Positions 47,027 to 57,375 are shown, counted from the first letter of the stretch. The stretch is 64,000 bases of DNA from Candidatus Clavichlamydia salmonicola (GCF_015356765.1 NZ_WTCQ01000002.1:62001-126000); one strand, 5' to 3'. The notes: a model not told the origin generated them from the letters alone. Translations and numbers: made by a program.

Positions 47027-47884
47027 TCAATTTTTTATCATATTCAAGGAAAAAAATCTGTCATTACCAGACCAATCTTTAAAAATTTGACCAAAATATT
47101 TTTTCCTAGAAAATATTTTTTTTACCCCCTCCCCTTGCTTAGATCCAATCTCTAACCACAGCTCTCCGTCATCCATTAAATAAGAAGAAAAAGAATTTGC
47201 TATCTTTGCATAAAATCCAAGTCCATCTAATCCTTTTCCAACTAAAGCTTTTTTAGGCTCATAATCTCTTACTTCAGGCATAAGATTACACCAATCTTTT
47301 TCTGTTATATATGGAGGGTTACATATAATAAAATCACAGCTACGACCCTGAAAAGGAGCAAATAAATCCCCTTCAAAAATTTCTACATCTACATTATTAA
47401 TTTTTACATTTTGATGAGCTATTAATATGGCCTTAGAACAAATATCAGATATAGATACCTTTGTATGAGGTAATTTTTTTTTAACTGCTATTCCTATACA
47501 TCCTGAACCACAACAAAGATCCCAAATTATAGGTTCTTTTTTAGAACTTGCTACAATTGCATTACAAAATTTTTCAATAAAAATTTCAGTTTCTTGCCGA
47601 GGGATAAGCACTGCTGGAGAAAGAAGAATTTTCACTCCATAAAAGTTTATTTCTCCTTCTATGTAAGATAAAGGCTCTCTATTACCTCTACGAATAATTT
47701 GTTGTTCATATTGATCTATAATGGATTGATCAGCTTCTTGAAATTGAATATGAAAAGAAAAATTTGATAATGAACATTTAAGCAAACCAGTTAATAACAA
47801 TCGCGCATCTCTTTCAGAAAATGGAACATTTTTTTCTGTTAAAATTGCTATTCCTTTTTTTAAAAGATCTGAATATGTGATCAT
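47027..47884 (-). CDS. prmC: Release-factor glutamine methyltransferase PrmC (HemK)
   Basis: PrmC N5-methylates the Gln of the GGQ motif in RF1 and RF2. The 285-residue protein has an N-terminal helical domain ([12 protein letters not shown]) and a C-terminal Rossmann methyltransferase with [15 protein letters not shown] (SAM loop) and the catalytic [19 protein letters not shown] and LIPRQETE, conserved between the domains, are also present. Its ATG overlaps the prfA stop by 4 bp, pairing it directly with its substrate's gene. Confidence 0.96.
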   Translation of the reverse strand: MITYSDLLKKGIAILTEKNVPFSERDARLLLTGLLKCSLSNFSFHIQFQEADQSIIDQYEQQIIRRGNREPLSYIEGEINFYGVKILLSPAVLIPRQETEIFIEKFCNAIVASSKKEPIIWDLCCGSGCIGIAVKKKLPHTKVSISDICSKAILIAHQNVKINNVDVEIFEGDLFAPFQGRSCDFIICNPPYITEKDWCNLMPEVRDYEPKKALVGKGLDGLGFYAKIANSFSSYLMDDGELWLEIGSKQGEGVKKIFSRKKYFGQIFKDWSGNDRFFSLNMIKN

Positions 47885-48945
47885 TCAGTAAGCTTTTGAT
47901 TATAAAAATGACTAACCAAAGTCTCAGTTAGTACAAAAAGATCTCCTTGCATTACTCTATCTAAACTATACAATGTTAAATTAATTCTGTGATCTGTAAT
48001 ACGATTCTGAGAATAATTATAAGTACGAATCCTTTCAGAGCGATCTCCACTTCCTACTTGCTGGGCTCGTAACGCAGCTTCTTGCTTGTGCTTTTTTGCT
48101 CTTTCAGCTTCTGCTACTCTTGCCTTTAAAATACGCATCGCTTTGTCTTTATTTTTATGCTGACTGCGTTCATCCTGACAACAAACCACTACACCTGTAG
48201 GTAAATGAGTAATTCTTACTGCAGAATCTGTCACATTAACGTGCTGTCCACCTGCTCCTGAAGAACGATATGTGTCTATCCTTAATTCTTTTTCATCTAT
48301 AACAATAGCTTCTTCTTCACCCGGCTCAGGAAGAACCGCTACAGTAATTGCTGAAGTATGAACTCGACCTTGAGCTTCAGTTTCAGGAACTCGTTGTACT
48401 CGATGAGTCCCTCCCTCATATTGAAGAAATCTTTTTACTTTAGGGCCTGAAAAAACCATAATACATTCTCTAAATCCTTTCAGATCAGACGTATTTGCAG
48501 ACAATGTCTCATATTCCCAGCCTCTAGCAGCTGCATATAATTGATACATTCTTACGCAATTACCAACAAAAAGAGCAGCTTCATCTCCTCCTGTTCCAGC
48601 ACGTAATTCCATGATGATATTCTTATCATCATCTGGATCAACAGGGACTAAAAGATTTTCAAGTTTACCTTTGAGAATAAATTCTTGCTCTTTGAGTTGA
48701 GCTATTTCTTCTTCTAGATAAGAAATAAGATCAACATCTCTCTCTGCCTTTAAATCAATAACATCATCTTCATGCTGCTTAGAAATTTTTTCATATTCAT
48801 CAAAAACAGATTTTAATTCAGATAGAAAAGAATGCTCTTTAGCGAGTGCTTTATATTGAGTAGGGTCATCAAAAGCGCCCTGTAAAGCAAGTAGTTTTTC
48901 TACTTCTACAAGACGCTCCATAAGAAGCATGATTTTTTTATTCAT
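47881..48945 (-). CDS. prfA: Peptide chain release factor 1
   Basis: RF1 terminates translation at UAA and UAG. The 354-residue protein carries the stop-codon reading PxT motif as PET in [14 protein letters not shown], and the peptidyl-hydrolysis GGQ in [10 protein letters not shown]. The [11 protein letters not shown] block and the C-terminal [19 protein letters not shown] are typical. It starts 33 bp after rpmE and overlaps prmC, which modifies its GGQ. Confidence 0.98.
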   Translation of the reverse strand: MNKKIMLLMERLVEVEKLLALQGAFDDPTQYKALAKEHSFLSELKSVFDEYEKISKQHEDDVIDLKAERDVDLISYLEEEIAQLKEQEFILKGKLENLLVPVDPDDDKNIIMELRAGTGGDEAALFVGNCVRMYQLYAAARGWEYETLSANTSDLKGFRECIMVFSGPKVKRFLQYEGGTHRVQRVPETEAQGRVHTSAITVAVLPEPGEEEAIVIDEKELRIDTYRSSGAGGQHVNVTDSAVRITHLPTGVVVCCQDERSQHKNKDKAMRILKARVAEAERAKKHKQEAALRAQQVGSGDRSERIRTYNYSQNRITDHRINLTLYSLDRVMQGDLFVLTETLVSHFYNQKLTE

Positions 48946-48978
48946 TAATCAGGCTGACCCTTTAAGTTAATTTATTTA

Positions 48979-49323
48979 TTAACCTTTCTTTTTAGGAGAT
49001 TTTTTAATCTTAGTGTTTTTTTTAGCTTTTAATGCTTCTGATGCCTCTTCTTGAGCTGCATCTGCTGTAATAATTTCTTGTTGCTTTTTTGCATAACGCT
49101 TCATAAATTTATCCACTCTACCTTCTGCATCAACAAGTTGCTTACTACCAGTGAAAAAAGGATGAGAAGCTGAAGAAATACTGACATTACATACAGGATA
49201 TTCTTCTCCTTCAAATGTTTCTCTATTTGAAGTAACTAACGTAGAGCCACAAATAAATCTATAGCCTGTCGAAGAATCAACAAAAAGAACTTTCCTGTAT
49301 GAAGGGTGAATTTCTTTCTTCAT
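48979..49323 (-). CDS. rpmE2: 50S ribosomal protein L31, type B
   Basis: The start [20 protein letters not shown] followed by [15 protein letters not shown], and the [24 protein letters not shown] block, match type-B L31, which lacks the zinc CxxC pair. At 114 residues it is longer than the about 80 of most type-B L31 because of a Lys/Ala-rich tail ([14 protein letters not shown]) that probably contacts rRNA. It is the first gene of the 12-gene leftward operon, so the promoter should lie in the short gap before 49382. Confidence 0.94.
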   Translation of the reverse strand: MKKEIHPSYRKVLFVDSSTGYRFICGSTLVTSNRETFEGEEYPVCNVSISSASHPFFTGSKQLVDAEGRVDKFMKRYAKKQQEIITADAAQEEASEALKAKKNTKIKKSPKKKG

Positions 49324-49381
49324 AAAAACCTTATCTCCGGTAAAAACATACTTAGGTAAAAATATAACCCCTCACAATTTA

Positions 49382-50143
49382 ATGCAAAAAATAGAAAAGT
49401 GCAAGAAAAATGACGAGGATCAAGCTCCTTTTTTCCAGTATTTTGGACGACTTCTGATCTTCTTCTCTTTTCTGTCTATCATATCACTAAATTTAAACTC
49501 TTCAGAGATTACTGTTACTCCATCTTTTTTTAATTTAAAAAAAAATATACTTAAATCTGCGCATGGATCTTACATAGTTTTATCTCATAAATCTCATGCT
49601 TTAATCTTACTTTGCTCTATAGGAGCAGATCAGCGATTTTTTTTAGAAGAGTTTATTGTCGCTTTAAATTCGTCTTATTATGATTCCCTTTCATGGAATG
49701 AAGTTATTCAAATGGGAGTTCCTCATCATATTTCCTATACTTTATCAGAATTTGATCTCATCACAGAAAAAAAAAATAATATTAATTTTTCTGAATTGAC
49801 ACCTTTTGAAGACTCTCTGATCAATACTCTCCTAGAAATAAAATTTAAACCAATCCCTGAAAATGAAAGAAAAAAAGTTCAAACCAAAACTTTTCTAAAA
49901 AAAAATTGGCAACCTCGGTATATTGAAAATGGTCATCTTATTGAAAGTACACTTTCACAGGCTTTTCGTTCTCTAAAAGAAAACAATCATCATGACAAAG
50001 CGAAGCCTTCTATAGAAATTTATTTACCTAGCAATAATTCAACTTTTTTTCCTATCTTCATAGAAATTATTAAAGATGGACGCCATATTAAAATTCGAGC
50101 TCTCGATAGTGGTATTGTCCCTACTTATGACGCTAATTTATGA
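49382..50143 (+). CDS. Conserved chlamydial hypothetical protein (CT021-like by position)
   Basis: This 253-residue protein has an N-terminal hydrophobic segment (GRLLIFFSFLSIISLNLNSSE, about residues 23-43) that could be a signal anchor or signal peptide, then a soluble domain with no motif I recognise. It lies between rpmE and lepB exactly where C. trachomatis has CT021. From the sequence I can only say it is probably exported or membrane-anchored. Base composition matches its neighbours. Confidence 0.75.
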   Translation: MQKIEKCKKNDEDQAPFFQYFGRLLIFFSFLSIISLNLNSSEITVTPSFFNLKKNILKSAHGSYIVLSHKSHALILLCSIGADQRFFLEEFIVALNSSYYDSLSWNEVIQMGVPHHISYTLSEFDLITEKKNNINFSELTPFEDSLINTLLEIKFKPIPENERKKVQTKTFLKKNWQPRYIENGHLIESTLSQAFRSLKENNHHDKAKPSIEIYLPSNNSTFFPIFIEIIKDGRHIKIRALDSGIVPTYDANL

Positions 50144-50408
50144 ATAAAAAAGTGTTTTTTATCAAAATTTCGAACAGTTATAAACAAAAAAAATACCCCT
50201 TATACTTACACTCTATACGCCTTAAAAACAAGGCTTTAAGGGCAAACCTTTTAAATTCTCCACAAGATTTAGACAATTCATAAACAAACTTTCCACATTT
50301 TTCTTAATAGATCTATTTTTTTACTTTAACAAACCTCTTTACCTTTCCACCTAGTAATTAACTCTTCTAAATTATAAGATTGGTTGAAAAATTTTCTTTG
50401 TGCCATTC

Positions 50409-52301
50409 ATGACAACTTTTTTTTCGCTTAAAAAGCATCGCCAACTTTTAAATAGTTTGAAAAAAAAAATAGAGCAAAAACGCTATACATTTTCATTAGA
50501 AGATCGTAGCCGCCTTGATGAACTTTTACAAAAATGGTCTGCTGCTATAACAGCCTCAAATGTCAAAGAAGCAAATTTATACGCTAATAAGTGTCTTATC
50601 TTTACTAAACGCTTATTTCATAAAAGCTGGACTGAAAAAGCCTGTGAATTAAGCCGTTCTCTTATTTTTTCTTTAATAGCTGCTTTTTTAGTTAGACAAT
50701 TTTGGGTAGAATTTTACCAAGTCCCTACTGGATCTATGCGTCCTTCCATTCTTGAAAAAGACCGTATAATTGTTTCTAAAAGTACCTTTGGCCTTAAAAT
50801 TCCTTTTAAAAAACAGCTAATTTTTCCATCTTTTGAAAATTTAAAAAGAAACCGTATGGTTGTTTTTACTGCAGAAAATACTAATATTCCCAATGCAGAA
50901 ACTTCCTATTTTTATTTTTTTAAAGGAAAAAAGCGTTATGTAAAACGTTGTGTAGGAAAACCTGGGGATATTTTATATTTTTATGGTGGAAAAATTTATG
51001 GAATCAATAAATCAGGCAAAGAAATCGTTGAGTTACATGATGATTCTTTCTTAACCTCTTTATTCTCTCATCCTATTTACCGTATTCCTTTTCTTTCTTT
51101 TGAAGGCAATATTTCTCAAAATGAACATAATCATTTAGAGTTTTTATTTAATCAAACAGGGATAACTCTTGGACGTCTTTTATTAAATGCAAAGGGACAT
51201 GACACGAAAGGCCAATTCTTTAGCCAAGGAAAATGGCATTCAGATAGAGCAGAAGGCTCTTCTTATTCTTTCCAAGAACCAACTAGCTTTTGTCAATTAT
51301 GGGGAATGGAAAATTATGGAACCACCCGTATACTTACACCTGAGCAAGCATATTTACTTCATCCTAAAAAATTTGAAAAAATAAAAAAAGCTTCTGCGTA
51401 TGCAGAAATTCGCCATCATGCAAATTTAACATATCCATACCCATCTATTAGTCGTTTATATTCTTTTTCTGATACACCTCCTTTACTTTCTCCAATGACT
51501 ACTATTTTACCTCTATTTCCTAAACATCTTAATATAATTAAAGATGGCCTTACAACATCCCGTTTTATGATAAAAAAAGGCTCTGCTTTTCTCCCTCGCA
51601 ACAACTATCTTATCAATAATCCTTTTTGTATATCCTTACCTAGGATTCCTGATGGATCTTATGAATTAGAAAATGGAATTGCATACCAAGTATTTATTGG
51701 TGGATTTAGAAAACGATTGTCCCCTATCCATCCTTTAAATCATTTAACTGAAGGTGAAATTATTTTGCTATTTAACTGTGGACATATGTTTTCACCTTTA
51801 CAAAATCCTTCTAATTTTGGACCTCTTTATACCCCTCCTCGTTTTGCATTTTTCAATAATGGATCCTTATTCCTTGGAGATATTCCGGTTTTTTCAAAAG
51901 AAGACAAATCGTTATCTACATTCAACCATCAAGAACTTGAAGAAAGCCTTGCTTCGCCCTCTCACATACCCTATATCCCTTTTGCAGATCGTGGATCCCC
52001 ATTACTAAATAATGGTTCATTAAATATCGATTTTATAAAGAAATTTGGGTTACACATTCCTGAGAACTATATCTTTGTCTTAGGTGATAATCATGCTATG
52101 AGTTCAGATAGTCGTGATTTCGGGTTCATTCCAACAAGTAGTTTAATTGGAAGTCCTATCTTATGCTTTTGGCCACTTCAGCGAGCACGTCTTCTTTTAC
52201 CTTTAGCTGATTTTTCTAAAGGAACAGCCAGCCTTATTGTCAGAGGACTTGTCTGTGGTTTTGTTCTTGTAATTTTTTTAAAAAGTAGAAAAAAAGATTA
52301 A
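50409..52301 (+). CDS. lepB: Signal peptidase I, very long chlamydial form
   Basis: LepB removes signal peptides from Sec and Tat substrates at the cytoplasmic membrane. A TM segment (SRSLIFSLIAAFLVRQFWVE) precedes the Ser nucleophile in VPTGSMRPSIL (Ser109). The Lys general base is Lys179 in KKRYVKRCVGKPGD. The C-terminal box is VLGDNHAMSSDSRDFGFI, followed by a second TM near the end. At 630 residues it is about twice the usual size: some 350 residues lie between the Lys box and the GDN box. The ATG at 50409 is used; a GTG at 50400 is an alternative, and neither has a good Shine-Dalgarno. Its 3' end overlaps convergent ileS by 4 bp. Confidence 0.95.
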   Translation: MTTFFSLKKHRQLLNSLKKKIEQKRYTFSLEDRSRLDELLQKWSAAITASNVKEANLYANKCLIFTKRLFHKSWTEKACELSRSLIFSLIAAFLVRQFWVEFYQVPTGSMRPSILEKDRIIVSKSTFGLKIPFKKQLIFPSFENLKRNRMVVFTAENTNIPNAETSYFYFFKGKKRYVKRCVGKPGDILYFYGGKIYGINKSGKEIVELHDDSFLTSLFSHPIYRIPFLSFEGNISQNEHNHLEFLFNQTGITLGRLLLNAKGHDTKGQFFSQGKWHSDRAEGSSYSFQEPTSFCQLWGMENYGTTRILTPEQAYLLHPKKFEKIKKASAYAEIRHHANLTYPYPSISRLYSFSDTPPLLSPMTTILPLFPKHLNIIKDGLTTSRFMIKKGSAFLPRNNYLINNPFCISLPRIPDGSYELENGIAYQVFIGGFRKRLSPIHPLNHLTEGEIILLFNCGHMFSPLQNPSNFGPLYTPPRFAFFNNGSLFLGDIPVFSKEDKSLSTFNHQELEESLASPSHIPYIPFADRGSPLLNNGSLNIDFIKKFGLHIPENYIFVLGDNHAMSSDSRDFGFIPTSSLIGSPILCFWPLQRARLLLPLADFSKGTASLIVRGLVCGFVLVIFLKSRKKD

Positions 52302-55300
52302 TTTTTTTCTATAGCAATAGTCATTTCATAACCATTGATATCCCATGTATCCCCTTCAAATGGTTCTTGGGAAATATTGATAGCATTAGCTAAGACTTCT
52401 TCCTGGATATATGCACCATAAACAGCCATAACATCTATCAAGATTGGTAGGGCTGTTATTGTTACAATAATTTTGTCACATACCTCTAACCCTGCATTCC
52501 GCCTCATCGTATTCATTTTATTAACTAGCTCTCTGGAGATGCCTTCGTCTAATAAATCTTTATTCAAACGGGTATCTAAGATGGTCATAATCTCACCATC
52601 AACACTTGCTATATGATCCTCAGAAACTTCTCGAATAATCTCAATATCTGCTTGTTCTAATAACAACTCTTTACCTTCTACTTGAATAAGTAATGACTCC
52701 CCTTGCATTAAAATTATTTTTTGATCCTTGGTAAGATTTTTTATTACCTCTTGAGCACCCTTCATTAAAGCGCCTGCTTTTTTGCCTAAAACCCGAAAAT
52801 TTGGTTTAATCTGGGTTTGCACAAAATCTGGATCTTTTTCTAAAAAGATGACATCTTTAACATTAAGCTCGTCAGCAATAAGATATTTTTCTATTTTTAT
52901 AAATTCTCGAATCATTTCTGTTCCAGAATAAACAAACAAAACAGCTGGTAATGGTTGCCTAACCTTAAAATGATGTTCTTTTCTTAAAGAATGACCTGTA
53001 GCTACCATGCGACGTAAAACAGACATTCCATTGATCAAAGCGTAATCTATATCTGAACTATTACTTCGAGGAAAATCACATAAGTGAACTGACTGTGGCA
53101 TAGCAACTGTTTTTAATCCTTCATAAATCATTTCAGCAATGAATGGCATAAAAGGTGCTATAATTTTAGAAAACTCTTTTAAAACAAAATAAAGGGCAGA
53201 AAAAGCTTCTCTTCGATCTAATGAATCATCATCGGCCCAAAAACGACGTCTTGAACGACGAATATACCAATTTGTTAAGGAATCTGTGAAAGCAAAACAG
53301 ATCTCTCCTACTTTAGAAAGATCATATTTTTGCATTGCTTTTCTTACACCATCTGCAGCTTCATTAAGTTCTGATACAATCCATAAATCAATAGATTGTT
53401 GCAATTTCTCTGATGCTTCAGAAGCTTGCCATTTATATATTTGTGCATAAGTTCTAAAAAAAGAATAGGCATTCCATAAAGGAATTAAGATTTTTCTTAA
53501 AATAGACTCTGGTCCTTTTTCAGAAAAATTAAGATCCTCCCCTCTTACAATAGGACTACTTAACATATAAAAACGAAGAGCATCAGCTCCATATTTATTA
53601 ATAATATGTTCTGGATCAGGATAATTTTTTAACCGTTTAGACATTTTATTGCCATCTTCAGCTAACACAATTCCATTGACGATAACATTCTTAAAAGCAG
53701 ATTTTCCAAATAACGCTGTCCCAATCACAGTTAAAGTATAAAACCAGCCCCGTGTTTGATCAACACCTTCTGCTATAAAATCAGCAGGAAAAGCTTTTTC
53801 TGCTATTTCTTTATTTTCAAAAGGATAATGAAAAGAAGCATATGGCATCGAGCCTGCATCAAACCAGCAATCAAATACTTCATCAATACGTTTAAAAATT
53901 TTACCATTTTCTGAAAACGTTAATTGATCAATAAAATGACGATGTAAATCAGTAATTGGTTGGCCTACAAGTTCTTCTAGTTCTTTAATAGAACCTATTA
54001 CCTTAATTTCACCATCCTCACTTTTCCATATAGGGATTGGCGTTCCCCAGTATCGATTACGACTAATAGCCCAATCTCGGGCTCCTTCTAACCATTTTCC
54101 AAAACGTCCATGTTTTATATGCTCTGGCATCCAGTAAATAGAATCATTCGCTGCAATAATTTGTTTTTTTATACTTTCAACAGATAAAAACCATGTCTCT
54201 ACTGCTTTATAAATAAGTGGCGTATCTGTTCTCCAACAAAAAGGATATCTATGGCGAATTCTACTTAAAGAAAATAAATGTCCTTTTTCTTTTAGGTCTT
54301 TAATAATTGCTTTATCTGCATCTTTAACAAAAACACCTTCGTAATTAGAAACAGAGCTCATAAATTTACCTTCTCTGTCTACTGGACAGACAACAGGAAT
54401 TTTTGCTTTTTCAGAAGCATAATAGTCTACCTCTCCAAAAGCAGGAGCTGTATGAACTATACCTGTTCCTTCATCTGCAGCAACAAAATCATTTATAATA
54501 ACTCTAAAAGCTCCTGATTGTTTTTTATCAGCAAAATAAGAAAACAATGGTTGATAACCTTTTCCTGCTAACACTTTTCCTTTAAATGTTTCTAAAATTT
54601 GAAAATCATTCTCTGGAAAAATACGAGAAAGAGCTAGTTGAGCAATGATATATTTTTTATCAGAATTTTGAAGCTTAACTTTTACATAGTCAAGATTTTC
54701 ATGAACAGTCAATGCCATATTAGATATCAATGTCCATGGTGTTGTTGTCCAGGCTAAAAAAACAGTATGATGATCATCATCTGAAATGAATTCGACTATC
54801 ACTGAAGGATCATCAGTTTCTTTATAATTTTGACCTGCTTCAAAATTAGACAAAGGTGTTCCTAATTTAGTTGAAAAAGGTAAAACTTTTTTTCCTTCAT
54901 AAATTAAGCCCTTATTATAAATTTCTTTGAAAACCCACCAAACACTTTCCATATAAGAAAGATCCATAGTTTTCCATGTTTGAGAAAAATCTACCCAACG
55001 CCCCATGCGTAAAACTTTATTTTGCCACTCCCCTGCATACCTTAATACAATACTACGACATGCTTCATTAAAACGATCTATACCAAACTGCATAATAGCA
55101 ACAGAATCTTTGAGGCCATATTCTTTTTCTACTTCACACTCAACAGGTAGGCCATGACAATCCCATCCAAATCGCCGCAAAACACAAAATCCTTCCATAG
55201 TTTTATAACGAGCTATTGCATCTTTTATTGTACCTGCTAAAAAATGGCCATAATGAGGTAGGCCTGTAGCAAAGGGAGGACCATCATAAAAAGAAAAAGA

Positions 55301-55420
55301 TGGCGCATCTTTTCTATTTTCAATGCTTTGATGAAAAATATTATTTTTTTGCCAAAAATCTAGGATCTTTTCTTCTGCTTTAGGAAAAGAAAATTGCTTT
55401 CCTAAAAAACTTTCAAACAT
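52298..55420 (-). CDS. ileS: Isoleucyl-tRNA synthetase (eukaryote-like type)
   Basis: IleRS charges tRNA-Ile. The 1,040-residue protein has the HIGH motif in PFATGLPHYGHFLAG, the WDCHGLPVE editing-domain entry, TAPAFGEVDY, and KMSKS as NKMSKRLKNYPDPE. The C-terminal part lacks the bacterial zinc finger and instead has the long extension of eukaryote-type IleRS, a class known from Chlamydia. ileS and lepB converge with a 4-bp overlap. Confidence 0.97.
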   Translation of the reverse strand: MFESFLGKQFSFPKAEEKILDFWQKNNIFHQSIENRKDAPSFSFYDGPPFATGLPHYGHFLAGTIKDAIARYKTMEGFCVLRRFGWDCHGLPVECEVEKEYGLKDSVAIMQFGIDRFNEACRSIVLRYAGEWQNKVLRMGRWVDFSQTWKTMDLSYMESVWWVFKEIYNKGLIYEGKKVLPFSTKLGTPLSNFEAGQNYKETDDPSVIVEFISDDDHHTVFLAWTTTPWTLISNMALTVHENLDYVKVKLQNSDKKYIIAQLALSRIFPENDFQILETFKGKVLAGKGYQPLFSYFADKKQSGAFRVIINDFVAADEGTGIVHTAPAFGEVDYYASEKAKIPVVCPVDREGKFMSSVSNYEGVFVKDADKAIIKDLKEKGHLFSLSRIRHRYPFCWRTDTPLIYKAVETWFLSVESIKKQIIAANDSIYWMPEHIKHGRFGKWLEGARDWAISRNRYWGTPIPIWKSEDGEIKVIGSIKELEELVGQPITDLHRHFIDQLTFSENGKIFKRIDEVFDCWFDAGSMPYASFHYPFENKEIAEKAFPADFIAEGVDQTRGWFYTLTVIGTALFGKSAFKNVIVNGIVLAEDGNKMSKRLKNYPDPEHIINKYGADALRFYMLSSPIVRGEDLNFSEKGPESILRKILIPLWNAYSFFRTYAQIYKWQASEASEKLQQSIDLWIVSELNEAADGVRKAMQKYDLSKVGEICFAFTDSLTNWYIRRSRRRFWADDDSLDRREAFSALYFVLKEFSKIIAPFMPFIAEMIYEGLKTVAMPQSVHLCDFPRSNSSDIDYALINGMSVLRRMVATGHSLRKEHHFKVRQPLPAVLFVYSGTEMIREFIKIEKYLIADELNVKDVIFLEKDPDFVQTQIKPNFRVLGKKAGALMKGAQEVIKNLTKDQKIILMQGESLLIQVEGKELLLEQADIEIIREVSEDHIASVDGEIMTILDTRLNKDLLDEGISRELVNKMNTMRRNAGLEVCDKIIVTITALPILIDVMAVYGAYIQEEVLANAINISQEPFEGDTWDINGYEMTIAIEKN

Positions 55421-55612
55421 AATAACACCTTATATGAAGACTATTATAATAAATTATAGTCTGAGTTTTCGTCTACCTTAGAAGGTATTCATATATAAAA
55501 CTAAAAATGTTAGAGATTCATAAGATTTATTAATGAAAATTTAAGTAAATTTCTCAGTAAAAAAACCTTTTTTAAGATATACTCTCCTTAAGAAGAAATA
55601 GATCATGTCTAT

Positions 55613-56054
55613 GGGGGTGTATCTGGTTTCGACTCGAAAATGAAGCATTGATTGCATGCGGGGGTTGTCAGCCGGCCTCCTTAAAAAGCTGACAAAACAT
55701 TAAATGCCGAACCTAAGGCTAATTGTGAAATCGTAAACTTTGCTGACCTTCAAGCTTCTTCTGAAGTTAGATTGGCTGCTTAATTTTTGATTTTGCATAG
55801 ATGTTGTTTGGGGCTTGCGCCTTAAATGACCCGGTGGATTAAGATTGAACTGGGGTTTTTAATTCCACCGTCGTATTACTCAGTATGAGATTAAAGTGTT
55901 TTTGTTTTTTCGCTTTTCCTCTCAAGATAAAAAAAGCCCTCTAGAGATATAGCTGTTTTTGATTGAGTTTCTAGTTGTATTTTTTCGAAAACTAAGCATG
56001 TAGATATCTTTAGGGAGTTTGTCGAGGACGAGAGTTCGATTCTCTCCACCTCCA
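55613..56054 (+). ncRNA. ssrA: Transfer-messenger RNA (tmRNA)
   Basis: tmRNA rescues stalled ribosomes. The 5' end GGGGGTG pairs with CACCTCC at 56047-56053 (one G-U), with discriminator A at 56054 and no encoded CCA. The 5' domain has CTGGTTTCGACT and the 3' T arm is GAGAG-TTCGATT-CTCTC. The tag frame runs from GCC at 55706 to TAA at 55781-55783 and encodes 25 residues beginning AEPKANCEIVNFADL and ending VRLAA. A T run follows the gene. Confidence 0.95.
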
Positions 56055-56068
56055 TTTTTTTAATAACT

Positions 56069-56851
56069 TTAATCTTCCATCTGCTCTTCTAAGTGGATGA
56101 TAACCTCTTTATGCAACACTGCAATTCTTTCTAAGTTATCTACAGGAAGAACTTGATCGTCACTAGAAATGCTACTACTCTCTACTGAATCTGTTGTTTC
56201 TTCTACAACTTCTTCTGTTGTTAATGCTCGGTTAGCTTCAGCATATCTTTCTTCTCGCTCATCCTCTCTTTGAGCTTCTTTAGGTGTAAGAACATAGCCT
56301 GAAGCTTTGTCTAAAGACTCTAATATAAAATTATCTTTTTCACTTCGCTTTGCTTTTTTTGGTAATTTACCTTTAATGTTTTCTATCATCTCTTTTTTAT
56401 AAAATTTATTCCTATCCATGAATAAGATTTGATCTCTGATAAACATAGATAAATCTTTTTTTCCAGGTTGAGATGGAGACATCTGCTCATTACAAATTAA
56501 TTTTAAATTTGTATCAGCTATCTTATTTTGCAAAATTTGTTTAGCTTTGTGTTTTTTAACCATCACTACAATTAAAGGAATCGATAATAAAAGAACTATG
56601 CCTACTGGAAGAAATACAGGAAGGACAAAAAGAGATATAATATCTGTAGCTCCCATCACTATAATACAAACAACAGAAGCAAATAAAATGATAAAAGACC
56701 CTAATAAAATAAAAGAGGCAAGAATAGAAACAGTTCCACCCACAGTAGTGATTCGTTTCATTTGTTTGTGTTGAATTATAAGCTCAGGAAGAGACTCCTG
56801 TAATAGACCACGATTATAGGTAGCAATAAAAGGTGCTGGCAACAAACTCAT
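56069..56851 (-). CDS. Inc-like membrane protein with one bilobed hydrophobic domain
   Basis: This 260-residue protein has two closely spaced TM helices, about residues 36-66 and 70-98, separated by a tight turn: the classic Inc bilobed hydrophobic domain. The N-terminal 35 residues are short and polar, as expected for a type III signal. The C-terminal 160 residues are hydrophilic and charged, with Ser/Glu/Asp-rich stretches (TTEEVVEETT, SVESSSISSDD). It has no PPxY motif, unlike the pair at 5642-8378. It is leftward and convergent with tmRNA. The Inc assignment is inferred from topology. Confidence 0.7.
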   Translation of the reverse strand: MSLLPAPFIATYNRGLLQESLPELIIQHKQMKRITTVGGTVSILASFILLGSFIILFASVVCIIVMGATDIISLFVLPVFLPVGIVLLLSIPLIVVMVKKHKAKQILQNKIADTNLKLICNEQMSPSQPGKKDLSMFIRDQILFMDRNKFYKKEMIENIKGKLPKKAKRSEKDNFILESLDKASGYVLTPKEAQREDEREERYAEANRALTTEEVVEETTDSVESSSISSDDQVLPVDNLERIAVLHKEVIIHLEEQMED

Positions 56852-56937
56852 AAATAATTATTTTTAAAATCTAATCAATAAAACAAGAACAAAAAAAGAA
56901 GTAATCTTACTTTATTAGAAAAATAAAAAAGAAAGGT

Positions 56938-57011
56938 TGCGGCTACCAAGACTTGAACTTGGGACCTCGACATTATCAGTGTCGCGCTCTAACCAACTGA
57001 GCTATAACCGC
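56938..57011 (-). tRNA. tRNA-Ile (GAT)
   Basis: The acceptor stem GCGGTTA/TAGCCGC pairs with one G-U. The anticodon loop CTGATAA in a CGACA/TGTCG-type stem gives anticodon GAT. The D arm (TAGCTCAGTTGGTTAGAGC) and T loop (TTCAAGT) are canonical. CCA is not encoded. It lies 5 bp downstream of tRNA-Ala on the same strand. Confidence 0.95.
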
Positions 57012-57016
57012 GATTT

Positions 57017-57089
57017 TGGAGACTAGGAGATTCGAACTCCTTACCTTCTGAGTGCAAGTCAAACGCTCTACCAAGTGAGCTAAGTCCCC
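57017..57089 (-). tRNA. tRNA-Ala (TGC)
   Basis: The acceptor stem GGGGACT/AGTCTCC has one G-U pair and discriminator A. The anticodon loop CTTGCAC gives anticodon TGC. The D arm (TAGCTCACTTGGTAGAGC) and T arm (AGGAG-TTCGAAT-CTCCT) are canonical. It is the first of a tandem Ala-Ile pair that is not next to any rRNA gene in this window. Confidence 0.95.
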
Positions 57090-57375
57090 CATTAAGTCAG
57101 CAATAAAAACTCTTTTTTTAAGCCATTTAAGACCAAAGAAGAGATGCTGTAGAATTTTGATGAATTTGCCACAAAATAAAGTTTTTCGCAAATCTTTTGT
57201 AACAGCTTTTCATAAATCTTTCGCCGCTTTCAGTGAACTATTATCAACAAAAAATTTTTTTTTTGATAATTTTAAAAAAACTAAAAGCATAATTAAAACT
57301 CTTTATATTAAAGTTTTATAGACAATAAGATTGAAAATGTTCATTAATTAAATTTTAATAATAAATTAAATATAG

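Noticed and set aside
50219-50250. Hairpin CCTTAAA/TTTAAGG downstream of the CT021-like gene
   Set aside because: The 7-bp stem is A/T-rich and not followed by a clean T tract; too weak to call a terminator.
56938-57089. tRNA-Ala/tRNA-Ile tandem as part of an rRNA operon spacer
   Set aside because: No 16S or 23S sequence flanks the pair; the neighbours are an Inc-like gene and a PLD gene.
56976-57191. 71-codon minus-strand frame across the tRNA genes
   Set aside because: It translates through tRNA-Ala and tRNA-Ile; the ALVERLTCTQKVRSSNL-type product is the familiar artefact of translating tRNA sequence.
57160-57321. 53-codon plus-strand frame (MNLPQNKVFRKS...) between tRNA-Ala and the PLD gene
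   Set aside because: Short, biased to Lys/Phe/Ser encoded by A/T runs, no Shine-Dalgarno, no recognisable family; cannot be separated from chance.
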